A stretch of 64,000 nucleotides of DNA, taken from Paraburkholderia silvatlantica (lineage in GTDB: Bacteria; Pseudomonadota; Gammaproteobacteria; Burkholderiales; Burkholderiaceae). The position numbers were made by a program, and so were the translations under genes. The stretch lies in contig NZ_QEOL01000015.1 of assembly GCF_003096715.1 (NCBI RefSeq), forward strand, positions 1 through 64,000. Direction: 5' to 3'. Under the pieces are notes generated by a model. The model saw only the letters and a list, made by a program, of their open reading frames with translations. It did not search any database and was not told the origin of the DNA. Positions 43,316 through 51,571 of the stretch are shown here, piece by piece. Positions within the stretch are counted from its first letter, which is position 1. Every line of letters begins with the position of its first letter.

Positions 43316-44014
43316 TTACGCGAACACCGTGAACTCGACTTCGAGCGGGTTGAGCGCGTTGATCGGAATGATATCCTGCGGGCACGCCGACATCGCCACC
43401 ACGCAATCCATCACCGCCTTGATTTCCACGTAATCGCCGGCCTTCGAAACGGGCGGCAGCCAGTCGATCGAATAATCGGGCTTCACGGGAATATTCATCC
43501 ACAGGTTGAACGGTTGCGGCACTTCACGCGTGCGCAGGCCGATGGCCTTGAGCGCGAGGCGCAGATTGTCGGCGCAATTGTCGTGATAGCCCTCCACGCC
43601 GAGATTGCGATAGCGATACAGGTCGCACGCGGCGATCAGCGTGTCGTGCACGCCGGGCGAGGTGTCGGTCACGAGTTCGGCGATCGGACGGCGCTGGTTG
43701 GTCACGAGCGGATCGCCCGGCTGCGGAATGATCTTGTCGAGATACGCGCGCGTGTGTTCGAACGAAAGGAATTCGTTCAGATGCTGCGCGTTGAAGATCC
43801 ACGTATCGCAGACCTGCGTGCCGTGCGGATTCGCGATGCGGATGGTCTGGCCGGCCTTTACGCGCACGGCGCGGCCGCAGCGCGCGGGGACCGTGTAGGT
43901 CTTGCCCAGTTCGGGCGTGCCGTCCGCGGAAATCGGTTCGTGCAGCGTGGCGTTGATGCCGTTTTCGGTGCCGTTGTCGTCGGCGTGCGTGGCGGTGGCG
44001 GCGGGGAAATTCAT
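43316..44014 (-). CDS. DUF1989 (urea carboxylase-associated) family protein
   Basis: A 232-residue protein of the DUF1989 family. Conserved parts are VPARCGRAVRVKAGQTIRIA, NPHGTQVCDTWIFNAQ, VTDTSPGVHDTLIAACD and the metal- or ligand-binding GVEGYHDNCADNL. Family members include the carboxyguanidine deiminase subunits of guanidine breakdown and urea carboxylase-associated proteins. One such gene is present here rather than the usual pair, and there is no urea carboxylase beside it. Its place between an M20 amidohydrolase and an arginase-family enzyme suggests a role in guanidino or ureido nitrogen release. Confidence 0.85.
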   Translation of the reverse strand: MNFPAATATHADDNGTENGINATLHEPISADGTPELGKTYTVPARCGRAVRVKAGQTIRIANPHGTQVCDTWIFNAQHLNEFLSFEHTRAYLDKIIPQPGDPLVTNQRRPIAELVTDTSPGVHDTLIAACDLYRYRNLGVEGYHDNCADNLRLALKAIGLRTREVPQPFNLWMNIPVKPDYSIDWLPPVSKAGDYVEIKAVMDCVVAMSACPQDIIPINALNPLEVEFTVFA

Positions 44015-44054
44015 GTGTACTCCTGATGTGGTGCGGGTGAAGTGGGTAATTCGC

Positions 44055-45314
44055 TCAGGCGTTGCAGAGCGTGGTGAGACTATGGGCGAGCGCGCGTGCG
44101 CCCAGCACGAGATGATGCGGGTGCGTGGCTTCGACAGGGTTATGGCTGATGCCGCCGATGCTCGGCACGAACAGCATCGCGCTCGGACAATGCCCGGCGA
44201 GATACATGGCGTCGTGAAAGGCGCCCGACGTGAGCCGCGCGGCGGGCGCGTCGAGCGCGCGGCACGCGTCGTCGAGCGTGGCTAGCACGGCGGCGTCGAA
44301 GGCCACCGGCGCGTGCGAGAACAGCGCTTCAAGGCGTGCGTCGTGGCGTTTCGCGAGTGCGCGCGCGGCGTCGTCGAAGGCGTCGAGCACGGCCGCGTCG
44401 GGATGGCGGAAATCCACGGTGAAGCTCACGTTCGACGGAATTGTGTTGATCGAATTCGGTTCGACGTTCCAGCGTCCGAAGGTCACGCGCGTGTGTTGTG
44501 TGCCCAGACGCCGCGCGATGTCGTCGAGTTCGGCGTGCAGCGCGAGCGCGAGCGTCATCGCATCGCGGCGCAGCGGCATGGGCGTGGTGCCCGCGTGGGC
44601 CGCCACGCCGGTGCAATGAAACGCATACCAGCGCACGCCCTGAATGCCGCTTACGACCGCGAGCGGCAAGTCGGCGCTTTCGAGTTGCGGGCCTTGCTCA
44701 ATGTGCAATTCGACGAAGGCGTGCGCGGCTTCGTCGTTCGCGCCGGTATCACGCGCGGCGAGTTCGGGAAACGCCTTGCCGTGTGCCTCGAGCGCTTCGC
44801 GCAGCGTCACGCCTTGCGCGTCGCGCGCGTCGAGATAACGCATCATGCGCGCCGGTTCGACGAAGGCGCTCGAACCCATCGCGCCCGGTGCGAATCGCGT
44901 GCCCTCCTCGTTGGTCCAGATCGCCACTTCGAGCGGGCGGCGCGTTTGCGCATTCGCGTCGTTGAGCGCTTCGAGCACTTCGAAGCCCGCGAGCACGCCG
45001 TAGCAGCCGTCGAGTTTGCCGCCCGAAGGCTGCGTGTCGATATGGCTGCCGGTCACGACGGGCGCGAGCGCCTCGGTGCCCGCGCGGCGGATGAACAGGT
45101 TCGCGCATGCATCGACAGTCACCGTGCAGCCGAGCGCACGGGCGCGTTCGATCAGATAGCGGCGCGCGTCGAGATCGTCGGCGCTCAGCGCCGGGCGGTT
45201 CACGCCGCCGTCGTCGCGCGCGCCGAACGACGCGAGCGTTTCGACGGATGCGAGCAAACGCCCGGCATCGACGTGCTGCGCGATGCGGTTGGCGAGTTCG
45301 TGCGGCGCGTTCAC
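44055..45314 (-). CDS. M20 family amidohydrolase (allantoate / N-carbamoyl amino acid hydrolase type)
   Basis: A zinc-dependent hydrolase of 419 residues releasing CO2 and ammonia from a carbamoyl or ureido group. Typical motifs are GSHIDTQPSGGKLDGCYGVL with metal ligands, TNEEGTRFAPGAMGSSAFVE, and VELHIEQGPQLE; the dimerisation region contains CTGVAAHAGTTPM. The final metal His is in GGISHNPVEATH. The GTG start overlaps the ABC ATPase stop by four bases, so coupling is likely. Substrates in the family include allantoate, ureidoglycolate, N-carbamoyl-beta-alanine and N-carbamoyl amino acids. Which applies is not clear. Confidence 0.88.
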   Translation of the reverse strand: MNAPHELANRIAQHVDAGRLLASVETLASFGARDDGGVNRPALSADDLDARRYLIERARALGCTVTVDACANLFIRRAGTEALAPVVTGSHIDTQPSGGKLDGCYGVLAGFEVLEALNDANAQTRRPLEVAIWTNEEGTRFAPGAMGSSAFVEPARMMRYLDARDAQGVTLREALEAHGKAFPELAARDTGANDEAAHAFVELHIEQGPQLESADLPLAVVSGIQGVRWYAFHCTGVAAHAGTTPMPLRRDAMTLALALHAELDDIARRLGTQHTRVTFGRWNVEPNSINTIPSNVSFTVDFRHPDAAVLDAFDDAARALAKRHDARLEALFSHAPVAFDAAVLATLDDACRALDAPAARLTSGAFHDAMYLAGHCPSAMLFVPSIGGISHNPVEATHPHHLVLGARALAHSLTTLCNA

Positions 45315-46138
45315 GATGCGGCTCCTTGCGCGGCGAGCGCGGGTTCGGCGGCGAACGTCAGGCTGCGTTCGAGCCACGGTTTGAGAAACTGCTGCAAACG
45401 CGGCGTGCGCGTGTTGCCGAACAGTTGCGCGGGCGGACCGGCCTCGACGATGCGGCCCGCTTCCATGAACACGACCTTGTCGGAGATCTTCGCGGCGAAG
45501 CTCATTTCGTGCGTGACCATCACCATCGTCATGCCATCCTGCGCGAGCGAGCGGATCACGTTGAGCACTTCCTCCACGAGTTCGGGATCGAGCGCGGACG
45601 TGGGTTCGTCGAGCAGCATCACTTCCGGCTCGATAGCGAGGGCGCGTGCGATGCCCACGCGCTGCTGCTGGCCGCCGGAGAGGCTCGCGGGCCAGGCGTC
45701 GGCCTTGTGGCCCATGCCCACGCGTTCGAGCGCCGCCTGAGCCTTGGCACGCGCGTCGCGCTTCGGCATGTTCTTGGCGAGCACGAGCGGCGCGGCGACG
45801 TTGTCGAGCACGCTCATATGCGGCCACAGATTGAATTGCTGGAACACCATCGCGACCGGGCGGCGCACTTCGGCGATGCTCGCCTCGCTGTCGCGATCGC
45901 GCGGCGTGCGGCCCGTGGAGCGATAGCCGAGCAGTTGGCCCTTGATCCACACTTCGCCTTCGTCGTAGGCCTCCAGGAAATTCATGCAGCGCAGGGCGGT
46001 TGTCTTGCCCGAGCCGGACGGCCCGATCAGCGTGACGATTTCGCCGCGCATGATGTCGAGGTCGATGCCCTTGAGCACGCGGTTTGCGCCGTATGACTTG
46101 CCGACGGCGCGCAGCTGGAGAATCGGAAGAGCGCTCAT
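45311..46138 (-). CDS. ABC transporter ATPase, polar amino acid type
   Basis: The 275-residue ATPase of an importer. Walker A is GPSGSGKTTALRCMN, the Q-loop region VAMVFQQFNLWPHMSVLDNV, the signature LSGGQQQR, and Walker B VMLLDEPTSALD; a switch His lies in VTHEMSF. It is of the GlnQ/HisP/OccP branch, which transports polar and basic amino acids or opines. The ATG at 46138 overlaps the stop of the permease before it, and its stop overlaps the amidohydrolase start. Longer same-frame sequence upstream is a shadow within the permease. Confidence 0.94.
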   Translation of the reverse strand: MSALPILQLRAVGKSYGANRVLKGIDLDIMRGEIVTLIGPSGSGKTTALRCMNFLEAYDEGEVWIKGQLLGYRSTGRTPRDRDSEASIAEVRRPVAMVFQQFNLWPHMSVLDNVAAPLVLAKNMPKRDARAKAQAALERVGMGHKADAWPASLSGGQQQRVGIARALAIEPEVMLLDEPTSALDPELVEEVLNVIRSLAQDGMTMVMVTHEMSFAAKISDKVVFMEAGRIVEAGPPAQLFGNTRTPRLQQFLKPWLERSLTFAAEPALAAQGAAS

Positions 46139-46788
46139 GAGGTCTTTCGCAGAAAGGGAATGCGTGCCGTCGCGCGTTGCGCGAGCAGGGAGACGGCCTG
46201 GGTCAGCAGCCAATAGCACGCGATCAGCAGCGCGTATGGGCCGATATACGTATAGGTCGAAGCGACCACGTCGCTCGCGGTCATGGTCAGTTCGGGCACG
46301 GTGATGATCGACGCCACCGCGCTTTCCTTGATCACGAGAATCGTTTGGTTGGCGATGAGCGGTAACGCGAAGGCGAGCGCCTGCGGCAGTTCGATCGCGC
46401 GGAACATGGCGCGCCGGCTCACGCCGAACGCGGCGGCCGCTTCGAGCTGGCCGCGCGGCACGCTGGCCCACGCGGCGCGGAATATCTCCGCGAAATAGGC
46501 GCTGGCGTAGAGAGCGAGCGAAACGACGGTGGCGGCTACCGCGCTCATCGTCACGCCTGTCATCGGTAATCCGAAGTAAATAATGACGAGCTGCGAAAGA
46601 TACGGCGTGCCGCGAATCAGCCAGATGAACGCGCCATACGGCAGCGCGAAGGCGCGTCCGAGCGCGAGGCGCAGCGCGTTGAGCGCGAAGCCGGCCATCA
46701 CGCCGATGAGCGCGGCGAGCACGCTGACTTCGAGCGTGACGGCCGTGGCGGCGGCAAAGCGGGGAACGAGGGCAATCAGCGAGTCCAT
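46135..46788 (-). CDS. ABC transporter permease, polar amino acid type (second)
   Basis: A 217-residue inner-membrane permease with about five helices. The HisM/GlnP signature is seen in IWLIRGTPYLSQLVIIYFGL and the ATPase-coupling EAA loop in QLEAAAAFGVSRRAMFRAIE. It starts MDSLIALVPRF, 17 bases after the first permease, and overlaps the ATPase start. The two permeases presumably form a heterodimer. Confidence 0.92.
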   Translation of the reverse strand: MDSLIALVPRFAAATAVTLEVSVLAALIGVMAGFALNALRLALGRAFALPYGAFIWLIRGTPYLSQLVIIYFGLPMTGVTMSAVAATVVSLALYASAYFAEIFRAAWASVPRGQLEAAAAFGVSRRAMFRAIELPQALAFALPLIANQTILVIKESAVASIITVPELTMTASDVVASTYTYIGPYALLIACYWLLTQAVSLLAQRATARIPFLRKTS

Positions 46789-46805
46789 GGGGGCTCCGTG
46801 CGGGC

Positions 46806-47468
46806 TCAGGTGCGCCGCGCCGTGCGGCGCGCGAAGACGTGGCCGGCGCAGGCGAGCAGCGAAGTGATCGCCAGATAAAAGACTGCCGCGAGCGAGTAGA
46901 CCTCCAGCGGCCGGTAGCTCGACGACGAGAGTTGCTGCCCCACGCGCATCAGGTCCGTGACCGCGATCACCGAGACCACCGCCGAAGCCTTGACGATGTC
47001 GATCATTTCGGAAACCAGCGCAGGCAGCGTGGCGCGCACGACCTGCGGCACCTCGATATGCCAGAGCACCTGCCGGCGCGTGAGATTGAAGGTGAGGGCG
47101 GCCTCGATCTGGCCGGGCGCGATGGCGCGGAAACCCGCGCCGAGAATCTGCGACTGATAGGCACCCGTGTTGAGCGAGAGCCCAATCGCGGCGGCCACGA
47201 GGCCCGGCAATTCGATGCCGAGCGCCGAGGGCACGTAGTAGAACACCAGCAATTGCGCGAGGACCGGCGTGCCGCGCAGCACGCTCACATAGGTGCGCGC
47301 GGCGCCGCGCAACAGGCGGCTGTGGCTGACCGACATGGTGTAGACGAACACGCCGACGAAGAAGCCGCAGCCCACGGCGACGGCCGACAGCCAGAGCGTC
47401 GTCAGCGCGCCGTCGAGAAGCTGCGGCAGATAGCCGGCGCAGCGCGTGAGCAGATCGGGTGCGTTCAT
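46806..47468 (-). CDS. ABC transporter permease, polar amino acid type (first)
   Basis: A 220-residue inner-membrane permease. YVSVLRGTPVLAQLLVFYYV is the RGTP signature and QIEAALTFNLTRRQVLWHIE is the EAA loop that contacts the ATPase. About five hydrophobic segments are visible. It follows the binding-protein gene by 27 bases in the same operon. Confidence 0.92.
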   Translation of the reverse strand: MNAPDLLTRCAGYLPQLLDGALTTLWLSAVAVGCGFFVGVFVYTMSVSHSRLLRGAARTYVSVLRGTPVLAQLLVFYYVPSALGIELPGLVAAAIGLSLNTGAYQSQILGAGFRAIAPGQIEAALTFNLTRRQVLWHIEVPQVVRATLPALVSEMIDIVKASAVVSVIAVTDLMRVGQQLSSSSYRPLEVYSLAAVFYLAITSLLACAGHVFARRTARRT

Positions 47469-47495
47469 GTTGCGCGAGGTCCGGTGAAACGTGGG

Positions 47496-48350
47496 TTAGA
47501 GCGTGGGGGCGGGCAGGGCGTCGGCGGGCACGTCCATGGTCGAGCCGAACCACTTTTCCTGGAGCTTCTTCATGGTGCCGTCCTTGTTCGCGCGGGCGAT
47601 GCCGTCGCTGAAGAGTTTGAGCAGCGCAGCGCTGTCCGCATCCTTGCGCGCGACCCACGCGAAGTAGCTCTTCGGACCGATGGTTTGCGGCAGCAGCGCG
47701 AACACGCCCGGACGCGACTTCATGAGCGGCCCCAGGTTGGCGACCGATTGCGCGACGGCGTCGAGACGGCCCTCGGCGAGGTCCGCATATGCTTCGTCGA
47801 ACGACACGTATTGCTTGATCTGCTTGATGCCCGGGCCGCCCGCTTCCTTGAGCTTCTTGTCGAGCGCGATGAGCGCCTGCAATTGCGCGGAACCCGTTTG
47901 CGAACCGACGACCTTGCCGTTCAGATCGCTCGGCGACTTGATGGCGCTTTCGTTCGCGCGCAGCAGCACGCCAGTCGTGGCGTCGGCCACGGGCAGCGTG
48001 AAGGCGAAGTGATCGGCGCGGTCCTTGTTTACGGTGACGGCGGTCACGACGATGTCGAAGCGCTTGGCGTCGAGGCCCGGCAGCAGGCCCTGAAACGGCA
48101 GATCGAGCTGCTTCACCTTGACGTCGGGCAGCGACTTGAGCACGTAGGCCAGGAGATCGGCGTCGTAACCGACGATCTTGCCGTTGTCGACATATTCGAA
48201 CGGCGCATAGCGCGCTTCGGTGGCGACGGTGATTTCCTTGTTCGATTTGATGCGCGCGAGCAGATCGTCCTGTGCGAGCACGGGCGCGGCGGCGGCGAGC
48301 GTGAAGACGCCGCTCAGGGCGAGGACGAAACGGCGGACTGACTTGTGCAT
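47496..48350 (-). CDS. ABC transporter substrate-binding protein (SBP_bac_3)
   Basis: A 284-residue periplasmic binding protein. A signal peptide ends PVLAQDD at about residue 26. The domain pattern ITVATEARYAPFEYVDNGKI, GYDADLLAYVLKSL, FDIVVTAVTVNKDRADHFAF and GKVVGSQTGSAQLQALI belongs to polar amino-acid/opine binding proteins. It starts at the ATG at 48350 with AGGGAA upstream and is the first gene of the operon. A sigma-54 promoter at 48428-48443 precedes it. Confidence 0.93.
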   Translation of the reverse strand: MHKSVRRFVLALSGVFTLAAAAPVLAQDDLLARIKSNKEITVATEARYAPFEYVDNGKIVGYDADLLAYVLKSLPDVKVKQLDLPFQGLLPGLDAKRFDIVVTAVTVNKDRADHFAFTLPVADATTGVLLRANESAIKSPSDLNGKVVGSQTGSAQLQALIALDKKLKEAGGPGIKQIKQYVSFDEAYADLAEGRLDAVAQSVANLGPLMKSRPGVFALLPQTIGPKSYFAWVARKDADSAALLKLFSDGIARANKDGTMKKLQEKWFGSTMDVPADALPAPTL

Positions 48351-48427
48351 GATGTTCCCTGGAAGACCGTGGCGAGTGGTGAAAGTGACAGGAATTTTAT
48401 TCAAGTAACTTGAATGAGGTTCAATTA

Positions 48428-48443
48428 GCATGATGCGTGCCAG
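48428..48443 (-). promoter_or_regulatory. Sigma-54 promoter of the ABC transporter/ureohydrolase operon
   Basis: Read on the minus strand: TGGCACG, four bases, ATGCT. This agrees with the -24/-12 consensus TGGCACG-N4-TTGCW except for one base, with the invariant GG and GC correctly spaced. It lies 78 bases from the binding-protein start codon. Control by RpoN fits an operon for nitrogen compounds. Confidence 0.75.
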
Positions 48444-48495
48444 CCGCGCAAAACACCTCTACACCAGGAACAACGTGAAAGCGCACGAAGGGGAA

Positions 48496-48584
48496 TGCAC
48501 CGCGGGAGTGAGCCTTGCGGCGATGTGCACCGCATAAAAGGCAGGATGCACCGCGATGGGGACGAGGACGGCGTGAGAGGTGCA
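48496..48584 (-). promoter_or_regulatory. Tandem TGCACC boxes, candidate activator sites
   Basis: TGCACCGC occurs at 48496, 48526 and 48547, spaced 30 and 21 bases (about three and two helix turns), with an inverted GGTGCA at 48579. They lie 50-140 bases upstream of the sigma-54 promoter, the usual distance for an enhancer. TGCACC is the NtrC half-site, but the usual close dyad TGCACC-N5-GGTGCA is not present. Confidence 0.6.
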
Positions 48585-48755
48585 GATGTGGCGATGCGGC
48601 GCTTGGCGGCGGGAAGCGGGATTCGGGCGCCAGTTGTCCTTCGCGAGCGCCGCGCCGCTCAGGTGATAGTAGAGACCGTCGCGCAACGCGCCGGCCCTGG
48701 TCATTCGTCGCCGCTTATTCGCAAGATGGCTTCTTCAATTCCCGCACCGTCATGC

Positions 48756-50792
48756 TCAGGGACGGCGCAGCCCATAACGCTGCATTTTCACGTACAGCGT
48801 GCTCTTCGCGATATTCAGCTGACGCGCCGCGCGCGTGAGATTGCCGTCGCTGGCCGCAATCGCGCGCCGGATCAGCGCCTCCTCACCCTCGGCGATACTC
48901 GTCACCTGGCTCGGCATCGTCGCGGTGGCCGTCGTCCCGCGAGGGAGGGCGTGCGCCAGCCCGGAGCCCGCTGCGGCCTTGACGACCATCCCGGCACCCG
49001 CTGCGCACGCGTCACGCAGCTCATACGGCAGATGCTCCACGTCGATCGGACCGCCCTCGCTCAGCAGCAGCGCGCTCTCGATCGTGTTGCGCAGTTCGCG
49101 CACGTTGCCGGGCCAGTCGTAGGTGTGCAGCGCGTCGAGCGCGGCGCGCGTGAGACCCGGCGGCGTGGCGCCCGGCGCAAAGCGCAGCAAAAAATGCCGC
49201 GCGATCAACGCGATGTCGCCGCGCCGCTCGCGCAGGGGGGGAATCGGCACCGTGCTCACCGCGACGCGATAGTACAGGTCCATGCGGAAGCGCCCTGCAG
49301 CCACCTCGGCGCGCAGATCGCGGTGCGTCGCCGCGATGAGCCGGAAATTCACCTTGCGCGGCACGTTCTCGCCGAGCCGATAGATCTCGCCCTGTTCGAG
49401 CACGCGCAGCAGATGCGGCTGCATGTCGAGCGGCATCTCGCCGATCTCGTCGAGAAACAGCGTGCCGCCGTTCGCGGCTTCGATCTTGCCGATCATGCCG
49501 CCCTTGCGCGCGCCCGTGAACGCGCCGTCGGCATAGCCGAACAGCTCGCTCGCGAGCAGCTCGCGCGCCATGCCGCCGCAATTGAGCGCGATATACGGCC
49601 CCTCGCCGGCCTCGTGGATGCCGCGCGCGAACTCCTCCTTGCCCACGCCCGTTTCGCCGAGCAGCAGGATCGGCACGCGCGAGCGCGCGAGCTGGCGGGC
49701 GCGCGCGATCGCGCCGCGCATGGCCGCGTCGCCGGTCACGATGTTCGCGAAATCGGGGCGCGCGCTCGCGGACCGTTCGGCGCCGCCCGCGCGCAATTCG
49801 TGCCCGCGCGGCGGATACGGCAGCACGATCAGCGTGCCGATATGCTCGCCCGCGACCATGAGCGGTTCGAGCCATTCGGGGCGCAGCCACGCGGGCAGCG
49901 TGTGCGCGTCGACGCTCGCCTGCAGCCGCCCGGCGGCCAGCTGCGGAATCTGCCGCAGATCGGCCGCCTCGACGGCTGCACCGTGTGCCGCGAGCCGAGC
50001 GAGCGCCGCATGCGCCGATTCGTTGAGCTTGACGAGATTGCCGCGCCGGTCGAACAGCACGAGCCCCTGCGCGTGCGCACGGTTCCAGTAGTCGAGGCTG
50101 TGTTCGAGCAGCGCGTTGCGCCGCTCCATCTCGCCCAGCGAGAGCCGGCTCTCGATGCGCCGCGCGGTGGTCACGACGAGCGCGAGACTCTGGCGATTGT
50201 AGGTCTGCGAAAGACCCGAAACGTCGACCGCGCCGATCACCTCGCCGTCCATCGGATGCCGGACGACCGACGCCGAACAGGTCCAGCGTTTGATGCCCGC
50301 GCAATAGTGCTCGGCCGAATGGATCTGCACGGGCTCGCCCACCGCGAGCGCCGTGCCGATCGCGTTGGTGCCGCACAGCGCCTCGCTCCAGCGCACGCCC
50401 GGCATCAGCGCGATGGTTTCGGCCGAGCCGACCGTCGGTGTGTCGCCTTCGACGCTCAGGATCGTCGAGTACGAATCGGCGAGCACCATCATCGTGCCGG
50501 TTTCGGAAAGGAAATCGCGCGCGCACGCCATGACCGGCGCGCTCGCCTCGAGCAGCTCGCGGCGCCGTTCGCGCAACAGATAAAGGTCCTGATCGGGCAG
50601 GGGCTCGGGGCCGCTGCGCTGGTTCGGGTCGACCCTGGCCGCCTGGCAGCGCTGCCACGAGACGTCGACCAGCGAGCGCAGCGACAGCGCGGGCTCCGGC
50701 GCCGCGTCGCCGCGCACGAAGGACTCCCAGGCCTGCATGACGCCCGCTTCGTCGCCGGGGTCCGAAAACAGCTCACTGGAGGGGGAAGGCAT
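48756..50792 (-). CDS. Sigma-54-dependent Fis-family activator, AcoR/AcxR-like
   Basis: A 678-residue enhancer-binding protein. An N-terminal GAF-type sensor includes GVRWSEALCGTNAIGTALAV and EHYCAGIKRWTCSASVVRHP, typical of AcoR-like regulators of acetoin, acetone and alcohol pathways. The AAA+ domain has Walker A GETGVGKEEF, the sigma-54 contact GAFTGARKGG, and GGTLFLDEIGEMP. The C-terminal Fis HTH ends LTRAARQLNIAKSTLYVKMQ. ATG at 50792 is used, with AAGGAG upstream. It sits directly downstream of acxABC on the same strand, 231 bases after acxC, and is the natural activator of that operon. Confidence 0.9.
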   Translation of the reverse strand: MPSPSSELFSDPGDEAGVMQAWESFVRGDAAPEPALSLRSLVDVSWQRCQAARVDPNQRSGPEPLPDQDLYLLRERRRELLEASAPVMACARDFLSETGTMMVLADSYSTILSVEGDTPTVGSAETIALMPGVRWSEALCGTNAIGTALAVGEPVQIHSAEHYCAGIKRWTCSASVVRHPMDGEVIGAVDVSGLSQTYNRQSLALVVTTARRIESRLSLGEMERRNALLEHSLDYWNRAHAQGLVLFDRRGNLVKLNESAHAALARLAAHGAAVEAADLRQIPQLAAGRLQASVDAHTLPAWLRPEWLEPLMVAGEHIGTLIVLPYPPRGHELRAGGAERSASARPDFANIVTGDAAMRGAIARARQLARSRVPILLLGETGVGKEEFARGIHEAGEGPYIALNCGGMARELLASELFGYADGAFTGARKGGMIGKIEAANGGTLFLDEIGEMPLDMQPHLLRVLEQGEIYRLGENVPRKVNFRLIAATHRDLRAEVAAGRFRMDLYYRVAVSTVPIPPLRERRGDIALIARHFLLRFAPGATPPGLTRAALDALHTYDWPGNVRELRNTIESALLLSEGGPIDVEHLPYELRDACAAGAGMVVKAAAGSGLAHALPRGTTATATMPSQVTSIAEGEEALIRRAIAASDGNLTRAARQLNIAKSTLYVKMQRYGLRRP

Positions 50793-51023
50793 CCAGTTGT
50801 CTCCTTGACGCCGTGTATCCGGCATTCCTGTGTCGTCTGCGGCGCCGCGCGCGCGGCGCCACGCACCACATGATAGTCGCATCTATCGCGATGCGAGCAG
50901 ATACGCAAGCAGCGATATGGCATCGACGGGCGCCGCGCCGGCCCAGCGCGAACAGGCCGTGCAGTCGCCTGCCCGGCCTGTGCCGCCCACGCGGCGCCGG
51001 TCAGCCCGGCGCCGCGCACGGCG

Positions 51024-51530
51024 CTAGTCGACGCGTTCCGGCACCGGCAGATTCACCCACTCGCTATAGAACGTGTCGATGTCGGGCTCGAAGTCGTGGA
51101 TCACCGGATACCACGGCGTGGGCGCCTCGACGTCGTGCAGCGTGCCGCACTGCGGGCAGTAGTACTCGCGATACACCTGCCACTGCGTGTCGGGCGCCAT
51201 CAGCTTCGGGTAAACCTCGGCCATCGCGTCCTCGGTATCGCGCACGTAGACGAGCGCATCGAGCTTCCAGTTGCTGCGCCAGCCGCAGAACTCGTGGCCG
51301 CAATCGCACTTCGTCACCCATTTCCTGCTGTCCGCCTTCTGCACGATGTACAGATGCGGGCCGAGCGGCAGCACGATCCGGTCGGCCCAGTTGAGCCGCT
51401 GCTGCAGCGCTGCCAGATACTGGCTGAAGCGCGCCGTATCCTTCGGCATCGACAGCATGCGCAGCGTGGTTTCCCAGTCGAGCGTGCCGTCCACGAGCTT
51501 GCTGACCTGCTCCTGCGTATAGGTCGTCAT
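51024..51530 (-). CDS. acxC: Acetone carboxylase, gamma subunit
   Basis: The small subunit of acetone carboxylase, 168 residues, the length of known gamma subunits. Typical stretches are YTQEQVSKLVDGTLDWETTL, TKCDCGHEFCGWRSNWKL and EYYCPQCGTLHDVEAPTPWY, with two Cys pairs probably binding zinc. It follows the alpha subunit gene by about 40 bases. The complex turns acetone, CO2 and ATP into acetoacetate in the cytoplasm. Confidence 0.93.
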   Translation of the reverse strand: MTTYTQEQVSKLVDGTLDWETTLRMLSMPKDTARFSQYLAALQQRLNWADRIVLPLGPHLYIVQKADSRKWVTKCDCGHEFCGWRSNWKLDALVYVRDTEDAMAEVYPKLMAPDTQWQVYREYYCPQCGTLHDVEAPTPWYPVIHDFEPDIDTFYSEWVNLPVPERVD

Positions 51531-51571
51531 TTTCCTGTCTCCTTGTCAATCGTTGGCCGGGCCGGCCGCGC

